A stretch of DNA of 64,000 bases from Panicum virgatum (GCF_016808335.1 NC_053146.1:36948470-37012469); one strand, 5' to 3'. Shown: positions 1 through 11,777, numbered from the stretch's first letter. The notes: generated from the sequence alone by a model not told the origin. Numbers and translations: made by a program.

Positions 1-2
1 AT

Positions 3-1169
3 TTGAAAGTAGCTGGTACTCTCCAACCTTTATCTATTCCATCCTGGAAATGGGAGGACATCAGTATGGATTTTATCGTTGGTTTACCCACTACTCCTCA
101 TAAGCATGATTCTGTTTGGGTAATCGTTGATAGACTCACCAAGACCGCTCATTTTATTCCAGTACACACCACTTATTCTGCCAAGAAGTACGCAGAGATT
201 TATCTCGATCAGATTGTTCGTTTACATGGCATTCCAAAGACGATTATTTCTGATCGTGGGCCTCAGTTTATAGCACGTTTCTGGGAGCAAATACAGGAAT
301 CCCTTGGAACAAAATTGATTCGTAGTTCAGCTTATCATCCACAAACAGATGGGCAAACTGAACGAATCAATCAAATCCTTGAAGACATGTTGAGGGCATG
401 TGTTATTCAATATGGCAAGAATTGGGTTAAGTGCCTAGCACTGGCAGAGTTTTCATACAATAACAGCTATCAATCCAGCTTGCAAATGGCACCATTTGAA
501 GCATTATACGGTCGAAGGTGTCGAACTCCTTTGAATTGGTCCCAAGCAGGGGAACGCAAAATTTTTGGGCCAGATTTAGTCTCTGAGGCAGAGGAGCAAG
601 TCAGAATTATTCAGGTTAATCTTAAAGCAGCTCAATCAAGACAAAAAAGTTATGCAGACAAAAGGAGAGATCCTTTACAATTCGAGGTAGGAGACTTTGT
701 ATATTTGCGAGTATCTCCTACTAAAGGTGTTCAACGCTTTGGCTTAAAAGGGAAATTAGCACCCCGATACATCGGACCATTTGAAATTATCGAAACTTGT
801 GGACCCGTTGCCTACCGACTTCGTCTTCCTTCTCAGTTGGCCGCCGTTCATGATGTCTTCCATATATCACAACTTCGGAAGTGCACCAGGGTACCTACTG
901 AAATCCTTGAACCACAGGATATCGAGATTGAATCCGATCTATCTTATACGGAGTATCCAATCAAGATTCTTGACACAAAAGAAAGAAGTACTAGAAGGGA
1001 GAAAATTAAAATGTACAAAATCCAGTGGAATCAGCATACCGTAGAAGAAGCTACTTGGGAAACTGAAAATTTTCTCCAAAGAAACTTTCCCGACTTTCTT
1101 AGAACCAGTCCAGGTACCAAGTCGTTGCACCCTTTTCTTACTGTAATCTCGGGACGAGATTCCTTTTAG
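3..1169 (+). CDS. Integrase C-terminal half plus chromodomain (gypsy pol, 5' partial)
   Basis: This is the open 3' end of a Ty3/gypsy polyprotein, with no stop or frameshift over 388 codons. The integrase core is recognisable: the first catalytic Asp in MDFIVGLP (residue 23), the second in ISDRGPQF (residue 84) and the Glu in GQTERINQ (residue 120). A GPFEII...VFHISQLRK segment (about residues 250-290) is the usual C-terminal DNA-binding region. Residues about 310-365 (YPIKILDTKE...IQWNQHTVEEATWE) resemble the chromodomain of chromoviruses, which directs integration to particular chromatin. The start at position 3 is only the first Met in view, because the frame is open to the window edge. 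Integrase inserts the cDNA copy into host DNA. This stretch looks recently active compared with the other elements here. Confidence 0.92.
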   Translation: MKVAGTLQPLSIPSWKWEDISMDFIVGLPTTPHKHDSVWVIVDRLTKTAHFIPVHTTYSAKKYAEIYLDQIVRLHGIPKTIISDRGPQFIARFWEQIQESLGTKLIRSSAYHPQTDGQTERINQILEDMLRACVIQYGKNWVKCLALAEFSYNNSYQSSLQMAPFEALYGRRCRTPLNWSQAGERKIFGPDLVSEAEEQVRIIQVNLKAAQSRQKSYADKRRDPLQFEVGDFVYLRVSPTKGVQRFGLKGKLAPRYIGPFEIIETCGPVAYRLRLPSQLAAVHDVFHISQLRKCTRVPTEILEPQDIEIESDLSYTEYPIKILDTKERSTRREKIKMYKIQWNQHTVEEATWETENFLQRNFPDFLRTSPGTKSLHPFLTVISGRDSF

Positions 1170-1179
1170 GGGGGAAGGC
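1168..1179 (+). other. Polypurine tract of the Tekay-like element
   Basis: A purine run (AGGGGGGAAGGC) sits directly before the TG that opens the LTR and follows the pol stop codon. It is the expected primer site for plus-strand DNA synthesis and fixes the LTR start at 1180. Confidence 0.8.
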
Positions 1180-4100
1180 TGTAACACCCCGGGTGTTTGC
1201 ACAGTAATTTAAATAGGTGTCTACACAGTAATTGTGTTTGTTGATATGTATCTTGTGCTTGAAATGCTTAAAAAGGATCTTTTTGTAATTATGAAAGGTT
1301 ATATGTGTAATTATGATTTTATGCAAGGTCCTTTTTGCAGTTGTGTTGAATAGGTTGTGTAATTATAGTTTTAGAGGAGGGTGTTTGTGCAAAATTTCAG
1401 TGCATTTAATGCATGGTAGTCATTTTGCTTGTAAGTCTACATTTGAAGTGATTTTGCATTGAAAAAGACAAAATTCCTAGAGTTTAAAATCCCTCTTGTG
1501 TTTTCAAATTTAGCTCTCTATTCTTTGGTCAAATAAATTTTTGCACAACATCAAAGTTGTAGCTCTTGAAAAATTGAACAACTTTCATGTTGGGCACTTT
1601 TTCATTTGAGCTTTGGTTTAAAAGTTATCGCTGTTTTACAGTGGGGTCCCTGGAACTTTTGGTAATTGCAAAACGAACCTTTTCTTCCACCTCCACCCCC
1701 TGCTCTGTTTTCTCTCTCGCCGCCGACAGCGCCGCCCGTCACCGCCGTGGAGCGCCTTCCCGGCCTTCCCGGCCATTAATTCGCCGTGCGCTGGCTCCCA
1801 CGCGTCGCGGGCGAGCTCCTCCCCCTCCTGTTGCCTCGCGCTGGAGCCTCCACCCCTCGCCACGCACCCCCGCCGCGCCCAGAATCTCCCCGACGGCCGC
1901 CACCGCGACGCCGCCGTGGAACGGCCGCTGCAGAGCACGCCGCCCTCTTCTAGCGAGCGCTTAAGCACTACTTAAACCCCATAGGTCGATTTCGCTCGTC
2001 CATTTCCTCTCCCCTCGCTCCCACGCCGCAGAACGCCGCCGCCGCCCCGCTTGAACCCCGGCGAGCTCCACCCCACCGCGGAGCCGCCAACCCAGACCCG
2101 CTCCACCCCTACATCCCCCACCATTAGCACCGCCTCGACCTCGCGCAGCTCCCAGGCCTTTTCCCCTCGCCCAAACCTCACCGGAGCCATCCCGCCGCCG
2201 AGCTCCGAGCCCGCAGGCCGCCGTCCATCGCCGACCGCCCTCCTCTAACCCTCTCCCGACGCGCCAAGTACACCAGGAGGTCCGCCCTGGCCTGCTCTCC
2301 GTTTCCCCCAACCCCACCCTCGCCGCCGGCGATGGCCATCGCCGGTTTTGGCCGGTCAAACCACCGCCCCCTGCTCTGACTCGGCCGGGGACTTGTTTGT
2401 TAGAATTAGAGAAAGGCCAGGGAGTTATGTGAATAGACTATGACTCATTTGAATAGTGCCACTAAGGACTGCTTTGTAATGTTTTTCAGTGAACTTTGAA
2501 ATTCAATATCAATTCGTACAAAATTCGTAAAATAGCAAATCTTAATGTTTTGGAATCCTCTTGAAGAGCTCTATGAAGTAGAACCAGAATATGTTAGGCT
2601 TTAGTTGCAAGTTTTTGCTGTAGATTTTGTTTTGTGTTACTAGGTGTATAAATACTAGTTCTTTAATCTTTTTATTATGTGATACTTGAAAACTGATATT
2701 GCTCTGAAATTTTGGTGGTAGTTTACTCTTGTTACACTAGCTTTGCTATAAAAAGTTCATGATCAGTTCTTTGTTGTAGCTTTTTATTTGATTTAATCCT
2801 TGTTTAGTATACTTTATTTATGATAAATAGTTTTTGTTCTTTTTAAATCCTGAAAATATTCCTGAGTGTTCACCTGGAATATCTTAACTTGTCCAGGAAG
2901 TTTGAGCATCAGTTAATGGTTAGAACAGGAGCTAAAATTGAATCTTGCTAAAATGATGTCTTTTTTGTTTATTTTCTCCGAATTAATTCTGTGTAGATAA
3001 AATCATGAAAAATTCACAGTAGCTAGATCATCCCTGTTTAGATCTCCAATTAAACTTTGAGCTTCTGTTTTGATCTATTTTAGTCTGTATAATTCAAGCT
3101 TGTGCTAGGTGTTGCCTGCATAAATGATTTATTGTGATTAAATGGTTTCATGTCTTGGCATGATTTTTGCAGGGTAGCTTAGTATGTTAATGTTCTGTTT
3201 AGGGTAATTTTGGTAGATTTTATTACTATATGTACTCTGAGTTGTTGTTTTATTTCCAAAACCATGACTTAGTGGTATAGTAAATCACCACCACTCATTT
3301 TATGAAGTTAGTTAACTTCTTTTGTGCTAGTTGATCATGATGCCTTGTGTAGTTAAATTTGTTATTTAACTACTCTATAAACGATTGCCCATGTTTGTTT
3401 ATAATGTTGTTCTTGCATTGCATATAGACACGACTGCCTTATCGGACGGGACGTACGAGCTGATCCCGGAATCTGACGGAGGTGATCTCGAAGCTCAAGT
3501 GAACACTGCGGAACTAACTGAAGCCCCGAACCAAAGTTCGGAAGAGCCTAGTGCTGAAATAGTTAGCAATTACCGAGAAGGCAAGCCCCGGACATAACCT
3601 ATACTTCAAATTAATATCGTTTACTGTATTACTTACTTGTGCATTTACAGTTCATAGGAGTTGAATTGAAACCCTAGATGCATGATCCTAGGAACCTATG
3701 TACTGAACACTAGACTTGAGTTCGAGTAATTGCTAAGCTTATAGGAACGGTAAAAGTCGAGTGATTGCCTGTCACTCGCGAGCTTTATAGGAATTGCTTG
3801 TTTACTTTCTGTTATCAATATAAGGACGACGGACGGGGTTGGGTTCGATATCATGTCCTATGTGAGACCCCGTCTGTGTTGATGAACTTGCTAAGGTCGC
3901 GGTGTGTGGTAGTGCTGGTTAAGTTTTTGAAAGTACTAGTCACATGCCGTAAATATGGTACGCGGCAAGCCTAGTAGCCGATTGGACCGGGGAGTGGATA
4001 TACCTCCCACTCTCTCAGTAGGGATAGGTTTTATTATATGTTGCGCAACACTACGACTTCTAGGGACAAGGTTCGGCCTTGGAGCCCTGTAGTCGGGGAG

Positions 4101-5023
4101 AGTGGCACTATCCACAAGCCGGAAAGAAAGGTTAACAGTTGTTTGGGAATGACCCGACGGTATTCCAGACGTGTGTGCTAGGTTACCCTTGCAAGGTTGA
4201 ATTTCGATTCAGAATCGTCCGCCTCTCACGATGAAATGAGACTGCTTGATCTCTTTGCCACACAGAGTAATAAGAGCAACAATATTCTTATTAATCTCGA
4301 TGTTCGCTTATAAGTTCCACCATGATTGGATAGTAGATGCTTACATAGAATGGTTAATCAACTAGAATCTTGAAGCTAAAACTTGAAAGTAAGGACATAC
4401 TCTTTATGGCTTTTCAGCAAAAAGGAAAACCAGAGCCTCACAAAGCCTTGCATAGTCTAGTTAAAGTGGGCTACTTATAACCGTTGTCGGTTAAGTCTTG
4501 CTGAGTATTAAAATACTCAGCCTTGCTGTTGAAACTCTTTTTCAGGTATGAGTTTTGAGGATCAGATCGCTAGCTTAACATATCCTTGCACATTGCCTCC
4601 TGGCTGGTCCGTAGAGTGGGATACGTCTTCAGCCGGCAATGACTGTGACGAGTAATACCATGCTTGGGCTAGCTTGGTATACTTTTGCGACGTGTTGTAG
4701 TCATCGTGTCTCATCTTCCGCTGTTTAGACTCTGAACTTATGATCATAACTTGTATAACTGTTTTATTTAAGTTGGCCTTGTAATAATGTTTTTAACTGG
4801 CTTGTAATCATTACTAGGCCTGTGTTGTAAAAATTGTGGTTGTAATATCTCTGGACTCGCCTTCGTGCGGGGTATGCTTGTTCGATCCGAGAATCGGTGG
4901 TTGTATCGGGACGTTACCCGACAGACCAAAAATTGTTCTGTTTGAAGTGCGTTTAAGCTAATGTTGCCTTTATGGTGATGGTTTACGCACTTGAGCCGGG
5001 ATAATTTAGGCGGTTCTGCCACA
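1180..5023 (+). repeat. 3' LTR of the Tekay-like element (3844 bp)
   Basis: The LTR opens TGTAACACCC and ends with CA at 5023. Inside are an AT-rich part, a very GC-rich stretch (about 1690-2390), a T-rich intron-like stretch (about 2395-3420), a short acidic reading frame (3385-3597) and a further 1.4 kb without coding sequence. The overlapping ORFs on both strands at 1587-2359 follow from GC richness and lack any protein motif. An LTR near 4 kb is long but known in the Tekay lineage. Confidence 0.85.
3385..3597 (+). CDS. Small acidic reading frame inside the LTR
   Basis: The frame runs 70 codons from ATG at 3385. Its distinctive part starts after a possible splice acceptor (CATATAG at about 3427) and is rich in Glu, Asp, Ser and Thr, ending EGKPRT before the stop. 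A comparable acidic frame ending in EGK and a few residues occurs inside the other Tekay-like LTR near 35590-35710, also after a T-rich intron-like stretch. I know no function. It may be an LTR-encoded second exon or only a remnant of shared LTR structure. Confidence 0.3.
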   Translation: MPMFVYNVVLALHIDTTALSDGTYELIPESDGGDLEAQVNTAELTEAPNQSSEEPSAEIVSNYREGKPRT

Positions 5024-5683
5024 ATAGCCAAGAAGAATGCCATCAGCGCTCCTAGACTCAAACTTATCAAGATTTCCCTCATTCAGAACAAAGCATCTGC
5101 AACCAAAAGCACGCAGGTGGGACACTCTGGGCTGCCGACCAAACCGCAACTCATAAGAAGTCTTTTTCATGAAAGCACGAAGAAAGATGCGGTTGGCAAC
5201 ATAGCATGCGGTGTTGATCGCCTCGGCCCAAAAACGCCTAGGGGTCCTATGCTCATCGAGCATCGTCCTGGCCATCTCCACTAGAGTCTGATTTTTGCGT
5301 TCAACCATGCCATTCTGTGGAGGAACATAAGGAGAGGAGTATTGGTGATCAAGACCAAAGCAACGACAGAAGTCATCAAAACGAGCGTTCTTAAATTCAG
5401 AGCCATTATCACTGCGGAAAGCCTTCATGGCATGTGGAAGCTCATTCTGTAACCTCAAGGCAAGGTCTCGAAAGTACTGAAAAGCCTCATCCTTAGTCTC
5501 CAAGAAGAAAACCCAAGAGTACCGTGAGAAATCGTCAACGATCACAAGAATGTACCAGTTCCCACCGACAGAGCGCACACGAGCAGGACCAATGGTGTCG
5601 ATATGAAGAAGCTCGCCTGGGTGCGATGTCATCACCTGATTCACCGGTGGTGCGGAAGGGAAACCATCTTCCCGTGACGACAT
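5024..5683 (-). pseudogene. Copia integrase core, truncated by insertion
   Basis: The frame contains the Ty1/copia integrase core: HIDTIGPARV with the first catalytic Asp, FRSDNGSEF with the second and NGMVERKNQT with the Glu, followed by the conserved RFWAEAINTACYVANR and FGCRCFVLNE stretches. It stops abruptly after GILLGY, where the family continues into the RT linker. The last five codons come from the neighbouring LTR. A frame change separates it from the protease frame to its right. This is a broken remnant. Confidence 0.9.
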
Positions 5684-6489
5684 GGGTGACAGACAAGGTC
5701 CTTATCCAACTTGAGCTTGGGCAATCCTCGGATCAGATCAAGTGAGCTGAGCCTAACTAGTAGATCAAAGCTCAAATGACCAAGTCTCCTATGCCACTTC
5801 CAGAGCTCAGAGGACTGACCAGTCACCAGACAGTGAGAGGTGCTAGAAGAAGATCCAGAAAAGTCAATGTGAAACACCTGACCAAAAGGAACAATGCCGC
5901 AAACAAAATCCCCTCTGGAATCAAGAACACACGAGCAACCTCTCTTGAAACTCACCTCAAACCCATCATCCAGAAGTTGCGAAACAAAAAGCAGATTAAA
6001 ACCAAGTTTATCAACAAGAGCAACCTCTCTCAGGGTGAAGTCGTCAGAAATCTGAATAGCGCCAACTCCACGTACCCTTCCTCTGCTGTTATCCCCGAAG
6101 GTGATGTACTCTTTGTCCTTCATCAGGGTGAGGCTGGAGAACCATCTGTGACTTCCGGTCATGTGGCGCGAACAACCGGAGTCCATAAGCCATATGTCCT
6201 CCAGGCCTCGAGTGTCCTGCTCAGTAGGAAAAGAAAGAGCGGGCAAATGGCCCGACACTGGGGTTAGCACAGGAAGAAGCAAACCAGTGTCGTGCCATCT
6301 GCTCGAAAGCAGGGTAAGTATTCTCAAACGAAAACTGTGGCTGATGTCCACCACACTGAGGAAAACGTGGTGCGCCTCCGCCACCAAAGCCTCGGCCACG
6401 CTGACCACCACCGAAAGCACGGTGTGGAACAGGGCCGGCGAAACCACCAACAAGAGCGCGGTATCCACCACCGCCTCCCCCTCCTCCAC
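5641..6489 (-). pseudogene. Copia aspartic protease and gag-pre-integrase domain
   Basis: The aspartic protease active site is seen in WLMDSGCSRHMTG (Asp-Ser-Gly), followed by the conserved LLFVSQLLDDGFEVSF stretch. The gag-pre-integrase zinc-binding region follows as WHRRLGHLSFDLL and CHPCRHGK. The first ~90 residues of the open frame lie out of the gag frame, so only about 5641-6250 is real protease and integrase leader. A frameshift near 6300 separates it from gag and another near 5660 from integrase. Confidence 0.85.
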
Positions 6490-8887
6490 CTACACGACGT
6501 GGCCTGGCATCCCGCCTCTGCCCACGTCGAGCTGGAGCGTGTCCACCTGTAGGCTAGTGAAACACCTCCGGAGCGTGCCTCTCAGGCTGCCTGCACTCAA
6601 ACCTCAACCTCCGGAAGCAAAACTCTGCCAAGTGACCCTCCCTTTCGCACCACTCACACTGGTAAGGCTCTCTCTTGTGTGTAGGCTGTGGTGTAGGTGT
6701 TGGGGCTCTCTGAGGTACTCTGAGGGGCTGAGTCCTCACCTTGTGCTTAGGAATTGGCTTACCACTAGGAGGGAGTGTATCCAGTCGGTTCTTGAGGTGG
6801 TTTGGCTTGGGAACCCACACTGGATTCTTAGGTGGAACTTTGGGTGGCTCAGTGAGGATTCCATCCTTAACTGGTGCTGGCTTAGGAACTGGTGGAGCTG
6901 TGGAAGAAGAAAGTGCACTCACACTCGGCTCAAGCATCTCACCAATCTTGCCATAGGGTTGGACAAAGTCAGCAGGAGTAAAAGCAAAACCAACCCCAAC
7001 ACCATCAGGACGCTTAAACTGCTGAACCATCATGCCCATCTGAGGCTCACGGGCGGACACCCAACTGAGAATCTCCCGAAGGTGGGAGTTCTCCTCCTCC
7101 ATCCGGGTCTTGTCCTTCCGTGCCTCCTCAAGCTCAGAGATCAGGCTTGGGCACACAGTACAATCAGCAGAGCAAGAGCTAGGGACTGTGGATTTCTCCA
7201 ACTTCCTCAAAGCAGCATTCTTCTCCTTAAGCTCTTCTCAAAGCGCTGGGCACTCCTTACAAGCCCCCAAGAGGGTAGGCCGGGACTTGAGCTCGTCCAA
7301 GGCCTTCTTGCCCTCCTCGAGCTTGAGCAAGTTCTCATCATACTTGCTCCTAAGCTCGGACAGGTCAGACATCAACCCGATGCACTGACTGCACTCATCC
7401 TCCTCAACACAATCCTCCACAATAGGTGCAGACTGAGCATTTTCTAGAGCTAGCTTAGCTTCCTTCAGCTCCTGTCTCAAAGCTCTAAACTGCCTCTTTG
7501 CATCCTTAATGATCAAGTACTAATTATCTAGAGCAGTGTAAAGATCCTCCAACTCCTCAAGAGTGGGGTGCTCAGGACGTACCTCAGAGCTTGGCTCTGG
7601 CTGAGGTGCAGGCTCTATAGTGGTGGAAGAAGTTCCGTCGGCGTCGGAGTCGATGGCCATGGTGCAGAAACCGGCCGCCTTCCCAGCATGGAGGCAAAGA
7701 CCGGTGAAGCCCTCCGTGGCCTTCTTCTTGGAGCTCCGCTTCTTCTCGCCGCGGTGGTGTGAGTCGGAGTCACTGGAGCTGGATGAAGATGATGACGTCG
7801 AGCTTTGGCTGGTGGAGGAGTGATCCTCGCTCTGGGCAACAAACGCCTGCTTGTTCTTGTACTTGCCGACGTTCTTCTTCTTCCACTCATGGTGCCGCTT
7901 GGAGCGTCCGCCATTCTTCTTGTGGGAGTGCCCACTCTTGTGCTTGTGGTGGTGCTCGCGGTACTCCTCGTGCCTGGAGCGGTCATCCTCATCCCTAGAA
8001 CTCTTCTTCTTGGGGCACTCGGCTGCGAAGTGGCCGGTCTTGCCGCAGTTGAAGCAGGTCTTCGCTCGTGTTTGTCTGTTGTTGAAGGCGCGCTGGAACT
8101 TGTGGATGATCAGTGCAAGCTCCTCGATTCCCAGCACCTCCAGCTGCTCATCTGTCACAGACACAAGAGAAGACAAGCAAAAACCTCCAAGAGAAGGGTC
8201 AGAGTTAGCTCCAGAGTTGCCTACCAGGGCCATCGACTTGGAGGCGGAGGCATCAGCATGATTGCCTTCCATCTTAGCTCGAGAGAGCTTCTCCACCTCC
8301 GAAGCCTTGAGCTTGCTGAACAGCTCATCCATGGTGAGGGTCTCATAGCCAGCAGACTCTATGATAGTCTGGACCTTCACCTCCCAGACCTTGCGATCAA
8401 GAGCATAGAGAAGCTTCATAGCCTTCTCATGATCGGAGTAGGTCTGGGTGCCCTGTGGCTGGTTCGCACGCACCTTGTTCACAATTGATTGGAAACGACT
8501 GAACATGGTGTCGATGCTCTCACCCGACAACTGAGTGAAGTTCTCATATTCCCGCCGGTGAGTCTCATACAGCCTAGACTTGACATGGTTGGTTTCCTCA
8601 TGGAAATTTGCCAACCGTGCCCAAATCTCCCGGGCTGTGAGAAGGACACTGACACGATCGAACTCAGAGCGAGCGAGACAGGCGATGAGAGCATTGTACG
8701 CCTTGCTATTGACCTCATGTCACCTGACCTCAAGTTCGGTCGTGCGGACCGCAAGGTTCACATAGCCAGGGTCCACGCAAATCTCCCAGACTTCGGAGCC
8801 TAGACTCAAGAGATAGGCACGCATGCGCACCTTCCAGTAGTCATAATCGGTTCCATCGAAAATCGGGGGTTTGCCCGGTGAACCCAT
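6490..8887 (-). pseudogene. Copia gag with two zinc knuckles and a long coiled coil
   Basis: From the ATG at 8887, close to the primer-binding site, a single frame runs to about 6554 and then into a Gly-rich tail. It begins MGSPGKPPIFDGTDYDYWKV, the typical opening of copia gag. The first zinc knuckle is CFNCGKTGHFAAEC at about 7990-8060, followed by a His/Lys/Ser-rich stretch, a coiled coil (about 7240-7520 and 7050-7200) and a second knuckle CEWCEREGHLAEFC near 6650. In-frame stops occur near 8718, at 7520 and near 7235. Gag forms the virus-like particle that packages the RNA. This copy is dead but its frame is almost intact. Confidence 0.85.
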
Positions 8888-8936
8888 GGTCGCACAACGG
8901 TTTCGAACCGGAGAAGGCTATAGAGCAACCGACCCG

Positions 8937-8948
8937 GCTCTGATACCA
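8937..8948 (-). other. Primer-binding site (initiator Met tRNA)
   Basis: On the minus strand the sequence is TGGTATCAGAGC, the complement of the 3' end of plant initiator tRNA-Met and the usual copia primer site. It lies two bases from the LTR end, which sets both the element's orientation and its LTR boundary. Confidence 0.9.
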
Positions 8949-8950
8949 AT

Positions 8951-11147
8951 TGTAGGACCGAGAAATGTGACCAGAGGGGGGGTGAATGGGAGCCAATTCA
9001 AATTATCGCGATCGAAAACTTTGGCTCAAGTTCCAAGTGCACACCCCAACCCTAGAGTCCTAGGCGAAGTGTGGAGTAGCCACGGAGGAGCTACACCAAC
9101 ACAAGAAAGCCCTAGGAATCCACAAAACCAAACACGGAAGCAAACGCGAAGAAACAGCTCAAGATTCAGCACGGTATACTAACACCGGTTGAACCGACGT
9201 ATACAGCTTGAATACGTCGGTCTAACCGGTGATACAGAGCCGGCAGCAGCAGACAGCAAGCACCGGTTGATCCGACACCCTGATTTGAATAGCGTTGGTT
9301 CAACCGGTGAACGACGCCGGTTTAACCGACAAAATCAGAGACAGACGTCGGTGCAGTTGTCCAGAGGGGCAACAGACCGCACCTAAACCGTGCTGTGAGC
9401 ACCGGTTAATCCGACATGCACGAGAGAACTTTGTCGGTTTAACCGACGTGCAACAAATGTCAAAGCCGAGAGCAGAGTACCGGTTCAACCGACGCTAAGA
9501 CAAGTCAATACGCCGGTTAAACGTGACAAAACAGCACACACACAAAAGCAACACCGAATGAACCGATGATCTAGAGAGAGAAAGCACCGGTGCAATCCAA
9601 CAACACGCAGAAAACCCCAATGAGCGAGAAACCCACTCACCGGTTGAACCGACGACCTCGAACTCGAGCGTCGGTTTAACCGGTGTTAGGCAAAAATCTG
9701 CCCGAGTGCAGAAACTCAGTTTTCCACTCGGCTCGATCCAAAACTCAAAGTTCAAGGGAACAAATCAAGTCCAAACCTTACCAAATTTTGTAGGCATGAT
9801 CACAAAGGGCTTGTGAACTCGTCCACGAAAGGAATTGACGAATCACTCCATGGTTTGGGAGGAATCGCAGGTTTAGTGAGCAAGAACGGGGTTTTCTCAA
9901 AAACGTGAAAAGCTCAAGAACTATGATCCTAACGAGCTCATGATTTCCAGAGGATTTGCACTAGACAAGAAGGGTTAGAATCACATCAAGGAGCTCAAAG
10001 AACTACACCAATCTCGCACTTCATGATCCAACAAACAAAATCACAAATCGTCACAATCAAAACATGAAGTGTATGAGATTGAAAACTTACTCAAAATCCC
10101 AGAGGGCACAAGGAGGGAAGGGCCTCCTTTCCCACGAAAATTCAGTACAAGGTCTTCACAAATCCATGGCTAAAATCCTACCTAGAAGAGAGGAAGGAGG
10201 AAGAACATGGAGGGAGAAGAGGAGGAGGAGGCGCCTGGCTCTTTCTCTGTTTCTTCGTTCTATCCAGCGCTCGTCACCAGAGAGAGGAGGGCGCTCTTTT
10301 GTTCTGGGCGCCTCCAACTCCCTGCTCCTTTGCTTTCCCTCCAAGTCTTCCTCTAAAGACTAGATTACCCCTAAGTGCTAGAAATAAACTACAAGGCCCT
10401 TAGGGGCAAAACCGGAAACGATACATTGAAGACCATCCGACGGCTGCAACAACTTGGAGAAGTTTGCTTCGGCCCGACGCAATTCCTCTGATGTCGCCAC
10501 GCGTTCTTCTGGAATCTTCACGGGGGTAGTTTTGGGAAAACTGCCGAAACCGAGTTCGGGGACGGTTTTGGAGGAACCGCGAAACCTTCCCTCGCGATGT
10601 TTCCGACACACCCGCCAAGCCTGATGTCGCCACGTGTCCGACCTCCCGCCGGAACCTCTCCGACTTGGCCGACGTCGACGCATCCCAGCCGTTGGTTTTT
10701 CCCGAGCTACCAACAAACTCCACGCCGTCCCACCTTGGCGCCAGGAGTGGATCGCCACACGGCCCAGCAGTGGCCCAAGCATCTGGGCCGCCCTTCTCCA
10801 CCGCACGGTCGTCCAGTCGGGCCTCCAACGCCACCGCAAGGTCTCCCGCCTCCGTATGGTCATCGAGCTCCCTACCACCGCAACGCCGTCGCATGGTGCA
10901 TCGGCACGCGCCTCGCGCTTGTCCAAACCATCTCGCTGCCACCGCGCCATCCGTGTACCTGCACACCACAGACCAAGAACTGGCGCAATCTCCACAGAGT
11001 CGCGACTACACACAGTTAGTCCACTCCACGTGTTGGCAATCACTCATCATACCAAGGAGCAGGCCTCCACTGCCTCTCAACCCAGGGACTGAACCACCCT
11101 CAAAAACACAAGACACAATTAGGCGATCAGGCCCATAGTGTCTACCA
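8951..11147 (-). repeat. 5' LTR of the SIRE-like copia element
   Basis: The LTR starts on the plus strand with TGTAGGACC beside the primer-binding site, so that edge is firm. The far edge is uncertain. The best TG..CA end I see is TCTACCA at 11147, giving about 2.2 kb. The part nearest the primer site holds an array of CCGGTT/AACCGG motifs (9183-9686). The part beyond 10400 is GC-rich with overlapping meaningless ORFs on both strands. The partner LTR is outside the window. Confidence 0.6.
9183..9686. repeat. Array of near-palindromic CCGGTTnAACCGACG motifs
   Basis: About a dozen copies of a 15-17-bp motif of the form CACCGGTTGAACCGACG, in both orientations and with one or two changes each, recur every 30-80 bp. 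Examples start near 9183, 9261, 9318, 9401, 9433, 9479, 9639 and 9669. Each half is close to the reverse complement of the other half. They lie in the transcribed (R/U5) part of the copia LTR. Confidence 0.85.
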
Positions 11148-11150
11148 TCG

Positions 11151-11777
11151 TGTCAGACTCTATAGTCACACCGAACCAAGGCCAACAATCTTCCTCCGAT
11201 CCGAAGGGAAAGAAGGACTACTCGACGGCGATCTGGAGAGGAAGAAGCCACCAATGATGACAACTCCATTGTCACTCTGCATCCGAATACCATGGAGTTC
11301 CTCCAACTCATCCACAGCACTCAGATCCTCTCCAGATCCCAAAGAAGCCCAATCCTCACTCAACCTACGGCCCAGCTCCACGGTACGGCCCATCCGAGGC
11401 CCCCCTCGAACCCGCGGAGCGATCTCCGCTTCGCTCGAGGCCTCCCCGCCGAGGCCCTCGACAGCGCACCGCATCTCCGCCTCGCTCGAGGGTAGCGGAC
11501 CCACCCTCAGGAGAGCAAGCTAACTTTGTCTCGCTCGAGGCTACCCCTTGGCAGATGGAACTAGCAACCCATTTGCTCACCGGCCCGTCGGATAGGAGCA
11601 TTAACTACCAACCACTCCACCGCGGAGTGTGGAGTCAGACGGCGTCAGGCCACCATACCGCACATCAGCTGTGGCCGGAGTCCCGTCCGCCAGCTCCGGT
11701 CACTGTTCCGCCATCCCTGGCACTGTCGCGACTTTGTGGGAGCCTGCGGTACACTGTGCGGACGTGCCTGACGCCGC
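11151..11777 (+). repeat. Left part of an outer gypsy LTR, split by the nest
   Basis: This segment opens TGTCAGACTC and is followed, after 28.4 kb of inserted DNA, by 40188-40929 ending ACACCGACA. Together they make one LTR of about 1.37 kb with matching TGTC...GACA ends. Several copies of a CTCGCTCGAGG motif occur between 11420 and 11550. There are no coding signs, only GC-rich chance ORFs. I could not find a duplicated target site. Confidence 0.6.

Larger units (their letters stand above)
1..5023 (+). mobile_element. 3' part of a Tekay-like Ty3/gypsy chromovirus
   Basis: The window opens inside the pol gene of a gypsy element and runs through integrase, a chromodomain-like tail, a polypurine tract and a complete 3' LTR beginning TGTAACACCC and ending GCCACA. 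The chromodomain after the integrase and the very long LTR fit the Tekay (chromovirus) lineage. At 5023/5024 the sequence changes abruptly into the integrase of a minus-strand copia element, so this element inserted into that copia. The 5' LTR, gag, protease and RT lie left of the window, so the target-site duplication cannot be checked. Confidence 0.9.
5024..11147 (-). mobile_element. Ty1/copia element (SIRE/Maximus-like), 5' part
   Basis: Reading on the minus strand, the order is LTR, primer-binding site, gag, protease, gag-pre-integrase and integrase, the copia order. The integrase is cut at 5024 by the Tekay-like insertion, so RT, RNase H and the 3' LTR lie left of the window. The long coiled-coil gag with a second zinc knuckle suggests the SIRE/Maximus (Opie/Ji) group. 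Several stops and at least two frameshifts make it defective. Confidence 0.85.

Noticed and set aside
1587..2359. Overlapping ORFs of 65-132 codons on both strands in the first LTR
   Set aside because: They come from extreme GC content, overlap each other in several frames, are rich only in Arg, Pro, Ala and Gly and show no motif.
7568..8803. Plus-strand ORFs of up to 227 codons
   Set aside because: They are shadows of the minus-strand copia gag, whose zinc knuckles and start are clear.
8937..8948. tRNA-Met gene fragment
   Set aside because: Only the 12-base primer complement is present. There is no cloverleaf around it.
9183..9686. CRISPR-like regular repeats
   Set aside because: Repeat spacing is irregular, units occur in both orientations, and the array is inside a plant copia LTR.
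10378..11138. Four overlapping ORFs of 140-221 codons
   Set aside because: GC-rich LTR sequence again. The frames compete on both strands and none shows a domain or plausible start context.
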